From the NCBI GenBank assembly GCA_029959085.1, contig JARWIR010000011.1:9921840-9985839 (forward strand): a DNA stretch of 64,000 nt, given 5' to 3'. Source of the DNA: Nemophila menziesii (taxonomy: Eukaryota > Streptophyta > Magnoliopsida > Boraginales > Hydrophyllaceae). Within the stretch, counting starts at the first letter, position 1; every line of letters starts with the position of its first letter. Position numbers and translations under genes: made by a program. Below are positions 37,101 through 49,457 of this stretch, one piece after another. The notes under the pieces were generated by a model that did no database searches, was not told the origin of the DNA, and saw only the letters and a program-made list of their open reading frames with translations.

Positions 37101-37768
37101 GAATTAATCCTTTATGATCCCGACCATGTTGTATAGTTACATCAGTTGAGATGTCTTAGGAGGGTTGGCATATAAAATAAACACACATATCGACGACCGT
37201 AACATAACTTATGCATCTTGACTCTATTTCATCTGAAATCTTTTGCATTACGAAACTAACAATTTCTTAAGAGTATATAATATTTCTATCATATATTTTT
37301 TTATTTTATGTTGGTACTATTTATACTATGATATTTAGTTCTTAGTTTCTTTTTTTGCTCTTCGACATTATGGTATATTATTTACTTATTCAAATCTTTG
37401 TCCCATTTTATAGTTATATTGTCGGGATGACAATTATTTAACTTTAGGGTTATTAGATGATGTATCTACCTTTGTGGTTATATATAGTATGTCTGATACA
37501 ATATTTAACATTATTTATTTGGTGAACTATTAAACGAAATTTGGTAATTTCCTTAATTTATGTCTTTGTGATGGTATAGAGTCATCTAAGTGTTTTGGGA
37601 TATTAATATGATTTGAGACTGTAGATAGACACGAAGTAGTGATTTGATAGGGAATGACACAATACATGGGTACAAGATCCTGGATCACATGAAAAGAAGC
37701 ACACTCCAAGAAGCTCAGGCTAAAGATGGGATTCCTAAATAAGCGAGGATGAAATTTTAGGACAATAT
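34171..37768. mobile_element. Element A, copy 2, lacking its right inverted arm
   Basis: Starts ATGACTGGAACACCATGGAT, the same end as 12472, and follows 12472-15880 with moderate divergence, including GAGTTGAATCCTAAA and GATGATGTATCTAC. Homology stops at about 37768, equivalent to about 15880 in copy 1, before the right arm. A tandem repeat of AAAGACTCTTAAAG lies at 36574-36610. No transposase is visible. Confidence 0.85.
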
Positions 37769-39480
37769 TGTAGGATGCTTACAGACCACTTGCCTACGTC
37801 AAATTTTTCAGTAGATAGACAACAAACTTAATTATAGTTTCAGTGTGAGCCTCACTATCCTTTTAACTAGTTAGTAAATTTATAGAGAAAGAAGTAGAAG
37901 CCTTCACCTACCTCACATCTTGGCGAGTTATTATAAAGGAATGCACAGAAAAGGAACATGATAAGCTGTTTCATCTTATTAGACCATGGTTAAACTTAAA
38001 TCGTAGTGGGTCTGGGATAATTTTGAAGCTTTTTAGGTAGATTTAACATATATATACTTATAAATAGGTAGTTATAGCCTAAGTAGACGAATTTTCTTTT
38101 TTTTTTCATTAAGAGGTAGAAGATTGAAAAGACGTATTTCTGGATTCTTTCATTGGTATTTTAATTATTTCTTTCTTTCTCTAAATTTTTTCACCGAAGA
38201 GTTATAACTTCTCGTACTCTTACTTTTAGCTGATCATCCAATAATTTAGGGATTATATTGTGAACCCTCCATATTTTTTTTTTTATAATTTTCATTTTAT
38301 GTCTATTAGGATAATAGTGTGATTGTTTAATTGATAGCTATGCAATTACATTATGTATTGATTGTAACCATATATGCAATTAGTTAACTTAATCACCTAG
38401 TCTTAATTATCCAACTCGTACAACACCCTATACATAGTGGTTTTGAAGACCAGACCAAGATATGTGTAATGTCATAGTGGAAATTAGTTAATGTTTGTGC
38501 ATGGGCCATAAGAAATGCGATATGTCATAAAGATTATACAATCATTATAGGTTATAGTTAATTGTTGTATTGACTAAGTGGGGCATTAGAAGTAAAAGCG
38601 TATATCTGGTCGATTTCCCTTAAGATATAGACAAGGGATTATACTGGACTTTGAATCGTGTTGAGTAGTCATAACATATTTCATCCTTTAGAACAATTAA
38701 TACATCTTAGTAAGCAAATCTGTGAAAGATCATATAAATACCTAGTATGCTCATCTCCCTTGAGGAAACACCATATATATATAGTGTTTATTATTTTTTT
38801 AATCCTACTTTCAACCATATTATTTTTATTTTAAATATTTTTATTTGTTTCCAATTATTATCTATACACATAAAAAAAGTAGTATAATTACAAGAAATAC
38901 TTGTGGATAAGGACCTTACTAATCACTTTATTACTCAAAGAAATATATACACTTACAAAAATTAGCTAGTCCCAAGGCGGCATGTGTTGTTAATCAATTC
39001 ATTGCATGTGTTGTTAACCATTTACTTTTTTTTAAACATTATGATTTTCTGAGAATTTTCAAACATCTAATTTAGCCCCACCAAAGTTTATAAATATATC
39101 TTAACATACAAATGTTTGTCTTTTTCAAAATTTACTTAAAAAATTATAGATCTTTATTATAATATAGAAAAACTAATTCAATAACATAAGTTAATTTACT
39201 TACTGAATTTTAGAGATACATGTATTATTCTCAAATAATTGAAACGTCCTTTATGCATTATTAATAAGATGATAAACATCCAGGTTTTAAAAGAAGAAAA
39301 AAAGAAATACATATGTCCTTTTAGACTTAGATTATATTACACAATGCCTTAATTGTTAAAAAATCCAATTAAACAAACATATGTAAAAATTATATAATAA
39401 TACATACATAAATAATTTTTTACTGATATAATAAATAAATATAATTTTTAATTACTTATTCGAAATAAGCATTATAATGT
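37769..39480. other. AT-rich sequence without recognisable genes
   Basis: No coding stretch, tRNA or transposon end that I can support. Homopolymer runs occur at about 38095 and 38272. Confidence 0.4.
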
Positions 39481-39485
39481 TATAT

Positions 39486-39569
<84 letters not shown>
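39481..39569. repeat. (TA)n microsatellite
   Basis: Nearly pure TA dinucleotide run of about 90 bp, interrupted only by a few C bases at its left end. It stands at the boundary of a dispersed repeat that recurs at 63540. Confidence 0.95.
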
Positions 39570-39575
<6 letters not shown>

Positions 39576-40010
39576 AACATATCTTACATAATAGTGAGAA
39601 CTTAATCATTTTAAGGTATTAATGATTTCTGGTGAATCCATTAATTTTTAGTGACATTCTCACCACACATTTCTGGTGTAACTTAATATTTTTGAATAAA
39701 TTTAATAAATATGCTATATATCTATGTTTTTGATATACACTAATTTCAAGACAAATTAAATATTAAAAATTATCAAACAATTAAAAAAAAATCTTGTACT
39801 AGACTTTGAAGGGGACGGTTAACATATATAATTTTGAATGTGATTTTTCAGGCAACCACCCGTATAAACATTAAATCTTCTTCTCATGACCATCTTGCTG
39901 AAGATCTAAGAACATTTTTATAGTTTTCTCTCATTCTCTTTCCGTCAAAACGTTTTAGCAAAAATTTCGCTCCACATATAGCTTTTCCTCTCTCCGTGTC
40001 CAAAATCAGT
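39570..40010. repeat. Dispersed repeat C, copy 1
   Basis: Similar along its whole length to 63540-64000: ACATAATAGTGAG, AATATTTTTGAATAAATTT, AAATATGCTATATAT, GGCAACCACC, CTTCTTCTCAT and TTTCGCTCC recur in the same order. Both copies follow a (TA)n run. Family unknown; it could be an LTR or a Helitron-like end. Confidence 0.8.
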
Positions 40011-42159
40011 GATGGTGAATATACTTTTGAAATTAAATAAACCCAATATGCTTTTGGCAGGTTGATAATTTTAAATTTGTATGGTGGAACAAGATTTCTA
40101 TGATATAATAGGTGATTTTGTTAGAAAAAAACAATATTGAATAAATAACAAATAAAATAATGTCACGAAAATAAATGGACACAAGATATACGTAATTTAG
40201 AAAATTTTATGTTTGAACAAGTAGAAGATCATCTACTATGTTCTACAAGAACCTCTCTTTTTTTTTAAGTTTATCGCTCACTCATTTTTTGGTCTTACAT
40301 CTTTATTGGTTTATGTTCATACAACTTTTTCACATACCCTACCCGGAACCCTTGTGGGGATTAAATATGATACACATAATTACATATTAGGTAGCTCTAT
40401 AAATCTAAACAGTATTATTTAGGAAACAAGTCTAATCATTTAAAAATAAATTATTACTTGAATCTCATATCAAGTAATATGTTTCTTCGTCTCCAATTTT
40501 GGTTGAATTATTGAGTTTGATTATAATCCACACCACAACAATCCTTTTCTTGATTAGAAGTTTCAAGAATTTTTGTAGCATTTTGAACCTCACCCAAGTT
40601 GCTAGTGCAAGAATCATTGCTTGATAACAATCAGGATATCAAAATATGTGAATCTCGTTTTGATCTTTAGAATGCTAGATTCTTCACACAAAAGCAATTT
40701 TCATCTCCTATATCATCTCCACTTAAGAAATTTAATCTTCAACTTTCATTAAATATTAACAAAAGAATTAAACGAGAAACAAGATTTAAATGATTCAGAA
40801 AATTGGTTATGTCCATGATAGTTCACACCGTTTCACAATAATATAGAAACACTTGACCAGATAAGAAGAACAAGCTAAATAAACTTTATATAAATATAAC
40901 TTTTATATTTTGTCACAAGTGTATCACTAAAACTCAATTTGTAGGTATCAAACCTCTCTGTCTATGTTAACACAACCCCGTCACACACCTCCCCAGCCCC
41001 TTGTGGGGAGGGAATATATTACAGAAGAACTACAAACTACGGATATATATATATATATATTTGTGAAATATTACTTAAGTAACAAGTCTAAAAAATTCAT
41101 AATATATTATATCAGTTGGGTTTTTAACTTGATCAAAATATTAAGTTTTGATTTCTAACGACATTCCAATAATTGTTTATGGCAATTTTATGGTTTGATT
41201 TGGTGATGACGACAACAACTCGGTGTGGTGATTGTTTCAAATTGGGCCTTGTTTTAAACAGAGGGTTTAGAATTGATAAAGGGGAATACAAAAGAAGTAA
41301 TGTTGGATTTCGATGATGGCATTGGAATACTTATGTGTTGTTGAACTGGGCCTCGCTTTGATAGATTGACATGTAATGCAACAAGACCAACATGTTAACA
41401 AAGCCAACAATTACTTAGTACTTCTTTCCTTAATGATGGTGTTTCATGAGTTTCTTGAATGAAGAATAAAATTACTATTGATGGAGTGAGTTAAGATTGT
41501 TAGCAACTCAGTGGTAAAGAAATAAATAATAAAATTGGTATGAAGTAGGGAATTAATCTGAGCTTGTTGATTTGGTTGTATTCTTGGGTTGTAATTTAAC
41601 GCGGAAAAAAAGGGGTGATAAAATTATTTATTGGTGTTCAGTAATTGAAAAATAGTATATTGGTTGTATTGAAAAAAATCTCGTTTGCATAGTATATGAG
41701 ACAAGATCCCAATTAACTAAGGATTTTTAGCCCCTTCCTATCATGTAAAATTTATGTTCTACCCCTCTAGATAACTTGATATCACATCTTACTATTGATA
41801 TCCCATTATTAAATTGGTTCCCTCTCTTAGTGCTAATGAATTACTTGGATTCTAAACTTTCTTACCTTCCAAGTATAAAAAGTTTCAAATTATCCAAACA
41901 TGAAACATGATATAATATTCAAAAATATTAGCAGAGATCTAATGAAAATTTCCCAAATTATTCAACATTAAACACAATATAATATTTTAAAATATGAAGC
42001 ATAGATCTAACAAAGAAGTACCTAAACAAAAAATATTACTGTAATTTTTGAAATGCAAGATTATCACGTACATCCTCCTATATGAAAAGAGATCTTCCAG
42101 GTTCACCCTCAACACCATGAGGGTAGCTTTCAGGTACACCAATCTATGCATCAATTTCA
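40011..42159. other. No supportable gene; weak internal repeat
   Basis: 40340-40470 and 40970-41110 share an arrangement: CC(C)CTTGTGGGGA, then a run to ATTACTTAAG/ATTATTTAGG and AACAAGTCTAA. They may be pieces of one old repeat. A (TA)n stretch lies at 41042-41061. No convincing coding sequence. Confidence 0.4.
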
Positions 42160-42434
42160 AGTTCCTCCCCACATCACAAAGAGATTGTCTAGCTGCTTGA
42201 TTCTCCTCTTCTTCAAGAGAAAACATATGATCTAATATTTCACCAGTTTCAAGAATATGAAACACACAAACATCACCTTTTTTAATCTTGTTTTCTAACA
42301 GAAACCTAGACATGCCTTTGGTTTAATAATACCCTCCTTTTTTAGGAGATACGGTGACTCGCCAGGTTTTTCCTTCTGAATTCCGGAGAACAACTTCAGT
42401 CTTGTGAGGTATATACAACTTCAGTTTTGGATCC
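42160..42434 (-). pseudogene. B3 DNA-binding domain pseudogene (REM-like)
   Basis: The minus strand from the ATG at 42434 reads MDPKLKLYIPHK, then TEVVLRNSEGKTWRVTVS, a TAA stop at about 42321, and then, in the same frame, SRFLLENKIKKGDVCVFHIL. This is the order of the second half of a plant B3 domain of the REM type: the VxLxxxxGxxW strand, then SRFxxxNxxxxGDVCVF. The first DNA-contacting strands are missing, and downstream sequence (HMFSLEEEENQAARQSL) is not recognisable. It is a fragment of a probable transcription-factor gene with at least one nonsense change. Confidence 0.75.
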
Positions 42435-42959
42435 ATCTGTACTATTTTATGTTAGAGCACTTAATATTATCTTGTTAAAAGTATCACAAGTTAAAATTTT
42501 GAAATTGTTGTTTTATAATAAATATATCAAATACTTCAGGTAGTATAGCCCATTCACTATAAAACTACAGATGGCGATCGAGGTATAGATACAAATTTTA
42601 TTTTTACATAATTTCACTACAGTTTGGGAACTCATGCCTTATTGATCGCCTTCTTGATTATTGGATTGGTTTATTCAATTTGACCTACGGCATGTACATG
42701 CTCTGATGTAGTTTGTTCGTCTCCTTTGATTTATTCATAAACCAACCGTAGGAAAAACTGAACAGAGGCAAGAACATGTCTATGAGGCTTCCTTTTCTTC
42801 CTTCAATTCTTTTATTAAGTAAGGACACATGGTTTAAGTTATGCCTATGTCCCATTCCAATCCTCTAGGGTACTCCGAGTAGTATCCCATGTTTTTCACG
42901 ATTCTCCAAAGAAAAGTATGTTAGTTCATGTTTTTCCTTAGGTGCCACACCAACCCTCC

Positions 42960-43245
42960 TTCATCTAACCTGGCAAACGCTTTCTACAAATTCTTCGATA
43001 AAGTTATGGATGTGTGTAACGTAGTCGTTTAATGAATGTCACCACAGTTGGAGTAGCTCTTTGTGGAGGGTGCAGTACGTGGCATGGGTATCGGTGAGTC
43101 CAAAAGGCATTTTTTTATCAAACAACCCTTTATTAGTTAAATGCTTTTCACACAGGTCGTCTTTGCCTCGTCTCCTTCCATGATACGCACATGATAGTAG
43201 CCACACCCTAGATCCAAATTTGAGAAGTAACTTGCACTAATTAAT
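42960..43245 (-). pseudogene. Ty3/gypsy reverse-transcriptase remnant
   Basis: The minus strand reads YFSNLDLGCGYYHVRI, matching the first catalytic block of Ty3/gypsy reverse transcriptases (F-S-K-L-D-L), then GDEAKTTCVKSI. After a break it reads KKMPFGLTDTHATYCTLHKE, matching the MPFGLTNAPATF block. Stops and frame changes follow. The YLDD block is not identifiable. Confidence 0.7.
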
Positions 43246-43473
43246 TAGGGAAAAGAACTCTGAAAGTAAAGTGGATACTTGTTTTTAATGGTTACGTTAC
43301 CTTTTTGAGCTCGGGTAAAATTAGTATTCAAGTTTGAATGCTAATTATTTTTTTACTATGCCTATTAATAAAATAAATAAATAATCACTTCATCCCAGGA
43401 TGAGAGTGAAGGGAGATAACTTATTCTGTAGCTTCCCCAAATCCATAATTCTTACTTAAGAACATTTTAACCT
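43187..43473. repeat. 287-bp tandem duplication, unit 1
   Basis: GCACATGATAGTAGCC at 43187 recurs at 43474, and the following sequence through AAGTAACTTGCACTAATTAA, AAATAAATAAATAATCACTT and TTACTTAAGAACAT recurs with several differences. The second unit is split by the LTR retrotransposon: 43474-43521 before it and 49221-49457 after it. Confidence 0.93.
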
Positions 43474-43521
43474 GCACATGATAGTAGCCCGACCCTAGAT
43501 CCAAGTTTGAGAAGTAACTTG

Positions 43522-45057
43522 TGTTGGCATATAGCCTCCCTTAATAGGTTGTTTTAATGTGACAAATCCTCTTGTGTTTAGTGTGCTAATTACTATTGGT
43601 ATACACATTCTATCTTGCACTCTAATTCATCAAAAAGAGCATTCTTTATCATTTAGATCAAAACTTTATTGTTTTATCTTAAGAAACTATTTCTCATACA
43701 AATGCTATTAACCTTATCTTTGTGTACATTGAGAATTAGCTTTTGTGATCAACTACAAAGTTTATGAGAATGATGTTCTCTACAACTCTCGTGAAGAAGG
43801 TTTTCAAATCCGAGCATCATAGTAAAAGATATACTCACTAGAAGGTGTTTTAAATCTTTGGTGCGGTACACCGGAAGAAAGATGCGGTACACCGCAGAGT
43901 CACGGACCAGAGGCGCGGTGCACAGGCTAGTCCGACCAGTAAGCTAAGAAATGTGCGGTACATCGGACTGAGGCACGGTACACCGGACTGAGGCACGGAC
44001 CAGGGACACGGTGCATAGGATAGTCCGACCAGTAAGCTTGAAGTTAAGACGAACGTCTTCGCGGTGCACCGGACCATACCCGCGGTACACCGCAAAGAAG
44101 GTTTTCCTGCAGCAAAATAAAGATAAAAGCAATAGATCCGTTGGAGATATTAATATATCCGTTGGAGACAAATCATATGACCGTTCGGAGCATTTTGCAG
44201 CTATATATTGAAGATCTTTCAAGGCTACAAAAATACCTTCAACCCATATACACTTAGGGGCTTAATTGTTATCATCCAAGAAGGTGTCAAGAGCTTCATA
44301 GTTCATATCCACTCAATTAAGGAGTTAATCCAAGGAGCTATCAAAGTTATTATCTACTCAAAGAGGAGTTTACAAGCTTATAGTCATATCTACTCTTTAG
44401 GAGATTATCTAGCAAAGTTGTTTGCACCCCTTTAAACACTTTGTATCTATCCTCTTAAGTCTAGGTCTTGTAATAGATAGATTAAGAGAGAATTCAAGTA
44501 TAGGGAGTATACTTGGTATCCTTGTGTTGAGATAGCATAAGTGTTTGAGTATCGGGAGTATACTTGGTGTCCTTGTGTTGCGATAGCACAAGTGTTTGTC
44601 CTTCGTGTTATCGAAGAGGTTGTAAGGGTTATTGTGTTCTCGACCCGGTTAAGAGAGACACGGAAGCTTAGTGAAAAGCTTGAAATCCTAAGGAGGCTTC
44701 CTTAGGTAGTGGATGTAGGGAAACTGAACCACTATAAATCGTGTGTATCTTTCTATCCCTACTCTATTTACTTTCCGCACTTTATATGTTTGATAATATG
44801 CTAGTATGTATATTGTGATATTGATTATCTAGTTTATCTAACATATTGCCATCTAGAGTAGTTAGAGATTAGAAACTCGTTTTACTTGTTTCAATTATAT
44901 ATCGAACCTCTTAGCTCATCCATTGCATGATCCCTTAAGAGTTTGATATATTAGTTGACTTAGAAGTTTCCTTCTTAAACTTATAATTGTCCAAAAGATT
45001 TTTAATTAGGCATTAATCTTATTAGTAATCCTATTCACCCCCCCTCTAGGACTTTCA
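43522..45057 (+). repeat. 5' LTR
   Basis: Starts TGTTGGCATATAGCC and ends CTCTAGGACTTTCA. Between 43863 and 44093 it carries about eight copies of GCGGTRCACCGS (full form GCGGTGCACCGC, a perfect 12-bp palindrome) and a repeated TCCGACCAGTAAGCT. A second internal repeat, AGTATACTTGGTRTCCTTGTG, recurs at about 44507 and 44557. Confidence 0.95.
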
Positions 45058-45059
45058 AT

Positions 45060-45071
45060 TGGTATCAGAGC
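45060..45071 (+). promoter_or_regulatory. Primer binding site
   Basis: TGGTATCAGAGC lies two bases after the 5' LTR and is complementary to the 3' end of plant initiator-methionine tRNA, the usual primer of copia-type elements. Confidence 0.9.
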
Positions 45072-45124
45072 CTAACTCTACGTGAATAGCTTAACCGTTA
45101 GTAGAGTAAACGATTTGGAATTTA

Positions 45125-45316
45125 ATGTTTTGGAAGTGTTGTTTTCTACACAACCTCCATTTTCTTGTAGGTGATCGTTACTTTGCTTGGAGGAAACAAA
45201 TGGAAGAATTAAATATACGAAAGAACGCTCAAATCTCGAAAAAGGAAAATCCGGTGATTTCTTTTCTTTATCTCGTATATAATATTGCGTTTCCTCCTTA
45301 TGGCTTGCGTTTTTAA
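45125..45316 (+). pseudogene. Trace of a copia gag start
   Basis: A 63-codon frame containing YFAWRKQMEEL, similar to the N-terminal motif of copia gag proteins (NYxxWxxxMExxL). The gag homology is lost after about 20 residues. Probably what remains after deletion of the coding region. Confidence 0.45.
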
Positions 45317-45469
45317 TTATGTTTTGGGTTGTGATTTGATTAGTTGTGTTTGTTGTTATCATGTCTTATCTTTGGATATTATCTTGTGATTCTAATCATT
45401 GTTTTAATGTTATTAGTGTTATTGCATCTAATTCTCATGAATGATGTTTTTGCACTTTAGCTCTTAGAA

Positions 45470-47680
45470 TTTTGGTAATTGCATTTTAGTCCCCAAAATT
45501 TTCAAAATTGCACTTTGACCCCTCATAGTTATTAAATTCTCCAAAGTGTCATAGTTTGGACTTCATAATCTTTCACATGTAAAATTTGCCATTTTAGTTC
45601 ATATTTTTGAAAAATTGCATTTTTAGTCCTTACTATGTGAAATTGCTTTTTAGTCCCTCAACGATTATAAATTGCACTTTTTATTCTTACAAGTTTTATA
45701 TACTTTTAAAAGTGCCTATTGATTGATAAAAGGGAAAAAGATCAAAGATATTAGTTTACTCTTTCAAATCTTAATTTATCTTTGATCACAAATTTGCATT
45801 TTCATATAGGTGAGTTTTTAAAGAAATTGTGTTTCAAAAATATTTTTCCGATAATCGTTTGCATTTTCCATAGCATTTCAAAAATGTTTTATGCATAGTA
45901 TTATGGGAATTCTATCCATTATTGGTCATTAACTCATTTGCATGAATTTGCTTTGCTTACTATCTTTATGATGTGCTTCATTATGTGCTTATATGGTTTA
46001 TTCCCTATTGTGCTAATATCTTGTATAACTTGACCTTATCATGCTTAAAATTGCTTAGTTTTTACATTGGGTCTTTTTGTACTTTTTAAAAAAAATATAG
46101 GGGCATTTGTGAAATAAACGGTTTTATTTGTTTTCGGGATTTCCATGTTGAATCTTTTCAAAACAAAAGCGTTTTTAGTAGTTTTAAAATATTTCTAAAC
46201 TATTGGGGTGTTTTCGTATTAATTTCGGGTGTTTATGCAATTTGCTTATTTTCTAAATCTCTCTTCTTACCCTTTTAGTCGAGCAGTTGTGCGGTGCACC
46301 GCAACAATGGTCCGGTACACCGCAATTCGGGGTTTATTGTTCTTTATGGTCCTTATTGGTTGAAAATATTGCATTGTGATCCCTATAGGTTGAAAAATAT
46401 TGATTTTAGATCCCTATAGTTTGAACAAGTTGCATTTAGCTTTCTTTTGCTTGAAAATTAGACCTAGGTCCCTATTGTCTTGAGAAAGTTATACTTAGTC
46501 CCTAAACATTTGAAAAATGCATTTTGTCCCCCATACTTTTCAAAGTTTAAATTTTACCCCTAGATTTCTTAAAATCGGTTTCAAATTATTCTTATTGGGT
46601 GTTTTTAATCTTCATATTATCCTACTTGGTCATTATTGTGGTTGTTTTGGTTTTTTAGTTGTTTATGCTTTGAATGCTTATGAATCCATGTTTTGGATAT
46701 TTAGGATTTCATTGCTACTTGGTTAAATTTGGATGATTGGTTTAAGATGCTATGTGTTTAACTTGGATAATTGGTTATGTATTTATTGTTGAATGTTAGT
46801 TGCTTAAATTTTATGCTTCAGATATTATTTAAATATGTTAATGTTGCTAACATTTTCCTTGATGATATAGGTACTATTGCATCATTCATCCTTGATCTTA
46901 TTCTATATTGTTTTATAGTCCCTTTAGTTTGTTCAAATTAATCTTAGTTCTTCAAATGGTTGAAAATTGCATTTAGGTCCATTGAAGTTTTTCAAAATTA
47001 AGTTTAGTCCCTAAACTTTTGGAAAATACATCTTGACCCCTTTGCTTTTCAAAAATGACAATTTACCCCATGATTTCTTAAAATTGATTCAAATATTCTT
47101 ATTAGTAAAAAGGGGAGAAATTATTGGTCAAACTTTTCAAAATTGAAACAAACATTCTATGCATTTCGTGAGGGGGAGTTTTTAGTAAATTATCTTTAAA
47201 AACTAAAATGCTTGATAAATCGTTTGCACTAATCGTTTATCTTATAATTGCACTAATCGTTTGCGTTGTTAGAAAGCTTATAAGATGAAAACCTATCGAT
47301 CAAGAAGTTGGTAAAATGTCTCCATCCCTTATCTTTTCATGTTGATCTTTGTGCATCTCAAATTAAAATGTTTTAATTGCTCTTAAACCCTTGATCTCTC
47401 TATATTGTTTTTCAAAATCTATTCACTTGAGTTTTTGCTCTTCTTTGTTTATTTGTTTGATCTTATTATCCCGTCTTTTTGATGAAGACAAAGGGGGAGA
47501 AATATGTGCACTAAAACTTTCAAAATTGCACTTTTTAATACTCACAAATGCATTTCATATCTCATATTCATCTTTACTTAAATGCTTATTGTGAGGGGGA
47601 GCTAAATTTGATAAGAGCTTATACTTTCATATCATTCCTAAGGTGTTTTAGTGAAGGATTTGTCATCATCAAAAAGGGGG
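45470..47680 (+). repeat. Interior spacer with degenerate TTTAGTCCCT repeats and purine tracts
   Basis: The interior has three clusters (about 45470-45690, 46350-46560, 46910-47060) of imperfect 30-35-base units built on TTGCATTTAGTCCCTAAA and TTTTCAAAATT. One GCGGTGCACCGC and a partner CCGGTACACCGC recur at 46291-46324. GGGGGAG motifs occur at about 47172, 47494, 47595 and 47676, the last being the proper polypurine tract (AAAAAGGGGGAGAT) beside the 3' LTR. No long reading frame. Confidence 0.8.
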
Positions 47681-47684
47681 AGAT

Positions 47685-49220
47685 TGTTGGCATATAGCCT
47701 CCCTTAATAGGTTGTTTTAATGTGACAAATCCTCTTGTGTTTAGTGTGCTAATTACTATTGGTATACACATTCTATCTTGCACTCTAATTCATCAAAAAG
47801 AGCATTCTTTATCATTTAGATCAAAGCTTTATTGTTTTATCTTAAGAAACTATTTCTCATACAAATGCTATTAACCTTATCTTTGTGTACATTGAGAATT
47901 AGCTTTTGTGATCAATTACAAAGTTTATGAGAATGATGTTCTCCACAACTCTCGTGAAGAAGGTTTTCAAATCCGAGCATCATAGTAAAAGATATACTCA
48001 CTAGAAGGTGTTTTAAATCTTTGGTGCGGTACACCGGAAGAAAGATGCGGTACACCGCAGAGTCACGGACCAGAGGCGCTGTGCACAGGCTAGTCCGACC
48101 AGTAAGCTAAGAAATGTGCGGTACACCGGACTGAGGCACGGTACACCGGACTGAGGCACGGACCAGGGACACGGTGCATAGGATAGTCCGACCAGTAAGC
48201 TTGAAGTTAAGACGAACGTCTTCGCGGTGCACCGGACCATACCCGCGGTACACCGCAAAGAAGGTTTTCCTGCAGCAAAATAAAGACAAAAGCAATAGAT
48301 CCGTTGGAGATATTAATATATCCGTTGGAGACAAATCATATGACCGTTGGGAGCATTTTGCAGCTATATATTGAAGATCTTTCAAGGCTACAAAAATACC
48401 TTCAACCCATATACACTTAGGGGCTTAATTGTTATCATCCAAGAAGGTGTCAAGAGCTTCATAGTTCATATCCACTCAATTAAGGAGTTAATCCAAGGAG
48501 CTATCAAAGTTATTATCTACTCAAAGAGGAGTTTACAAGCTTATAGTCATATCTACTCTTTAGGAGATTATCTAGCAAAGTTGTTTGCACCCCTTTAAAC
48601 ACTTTGTATCTATCCTCTTAAGTCTAGGTCTTGTAATAGATAGATTAAGAGAGAATTCAAGTATAGGGAGTATACTTGGTATCCTTGTGTTGAGATAGCA
48701 TAAGTGTTTGAGTATCGGGAGTATACTTGGTGTCCTTGTGTTGCGATAGCACAAGTGTTTGTCCTTCGTGTTATCGAAGAGGTTGTAAGGGTTATTGTGT
48801 TCTCGACCCGGTTAAGAGAGACACGGAAGCTTAGTGAAAAGCTTGAAATCCTAAGGAGGCTTCCTTAGGTAGTGGATGTAGGGAAACCGAACCACTATAA
48901 ATCGTGTGTATCTTTCTATCCCTACTCTATTTACTTTCCGCACTTTATATGTTTGATAATATGCTAGTATGTATATTGTGATATTGATTATCTAGTTTAT
49001 CTAACATATTGCCATCTAGAGTAGTTAGAGATTAGAAACTCGTTTTACTTGTTTCAATTATATATCGAACCTCTTAGCTCATCCATTGCATGATCCCTTA
49101 AGAGTTTGATATATTAGTTGACTTAGAAGTTTCCTTCTTAAACTTATAATTGTCCAAAAGATTTTTAATTAGGCATTAATCTTATTAGTAATCCTATTCA
49201 CCCCCCCTCTAGGACTTTCA
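47685..49220 (+). repeat. 3' LTR
   Basis: Same length and ends as the 5' LTR, about eight substitutions. It is followed directly by the right target duplication ACTTG. Confidence 0.95.
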
Positions 49221-49457
49221 ACTTGCACTAATTAATCAGGGAAATGAACTCTGCAAGTAAAGTGAATACTTGTTTATAATGGTTACGTTACCTTTTTGAG
49301 CTCGGGTAAAATTAGTATTCAAGTTTGCATGCTAATTATTTTTTTACTATGCCTATTAATAAAATAAATAAATAATCACTTCATCCCAAGATGAGAGTGG
49401 AGGGAGATCACTTAAACTGTAGCTTCCCCAAATCCATAATTCTTACTTAAGAACATG

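Larger units (their letters stand above)
43522..49220 (+). mobile_element. Complete non-autonomous copia-like LTR retrotransposon
   Basis: Two 1536-bp LTRs (TG...CA ends) enclose a 2.6-kb interior and are flanked by a 5-bp target duplication, ACTTG (43517-43521 and 49221-49225). A primer site follows the first LTR and a purine tract precedes the second. I counted eight substitutions between the LTRs (about 0.5%). The interior has only a gag-like trace and no protease, integrase, reverse transcriptase or RNase H, so it must have depended on enzymes from an autonomous relative. Primer site and layout fit copia-type elements. Confidence 0.93.

Noticed and set aside
43850..44222. Frames rich in RCTA/VHR repeats in both LTRs
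   Set aside because: They arise from the GCGGTRCACCGS cluster inside the LTR; both strands and several frames are open for the same reason.
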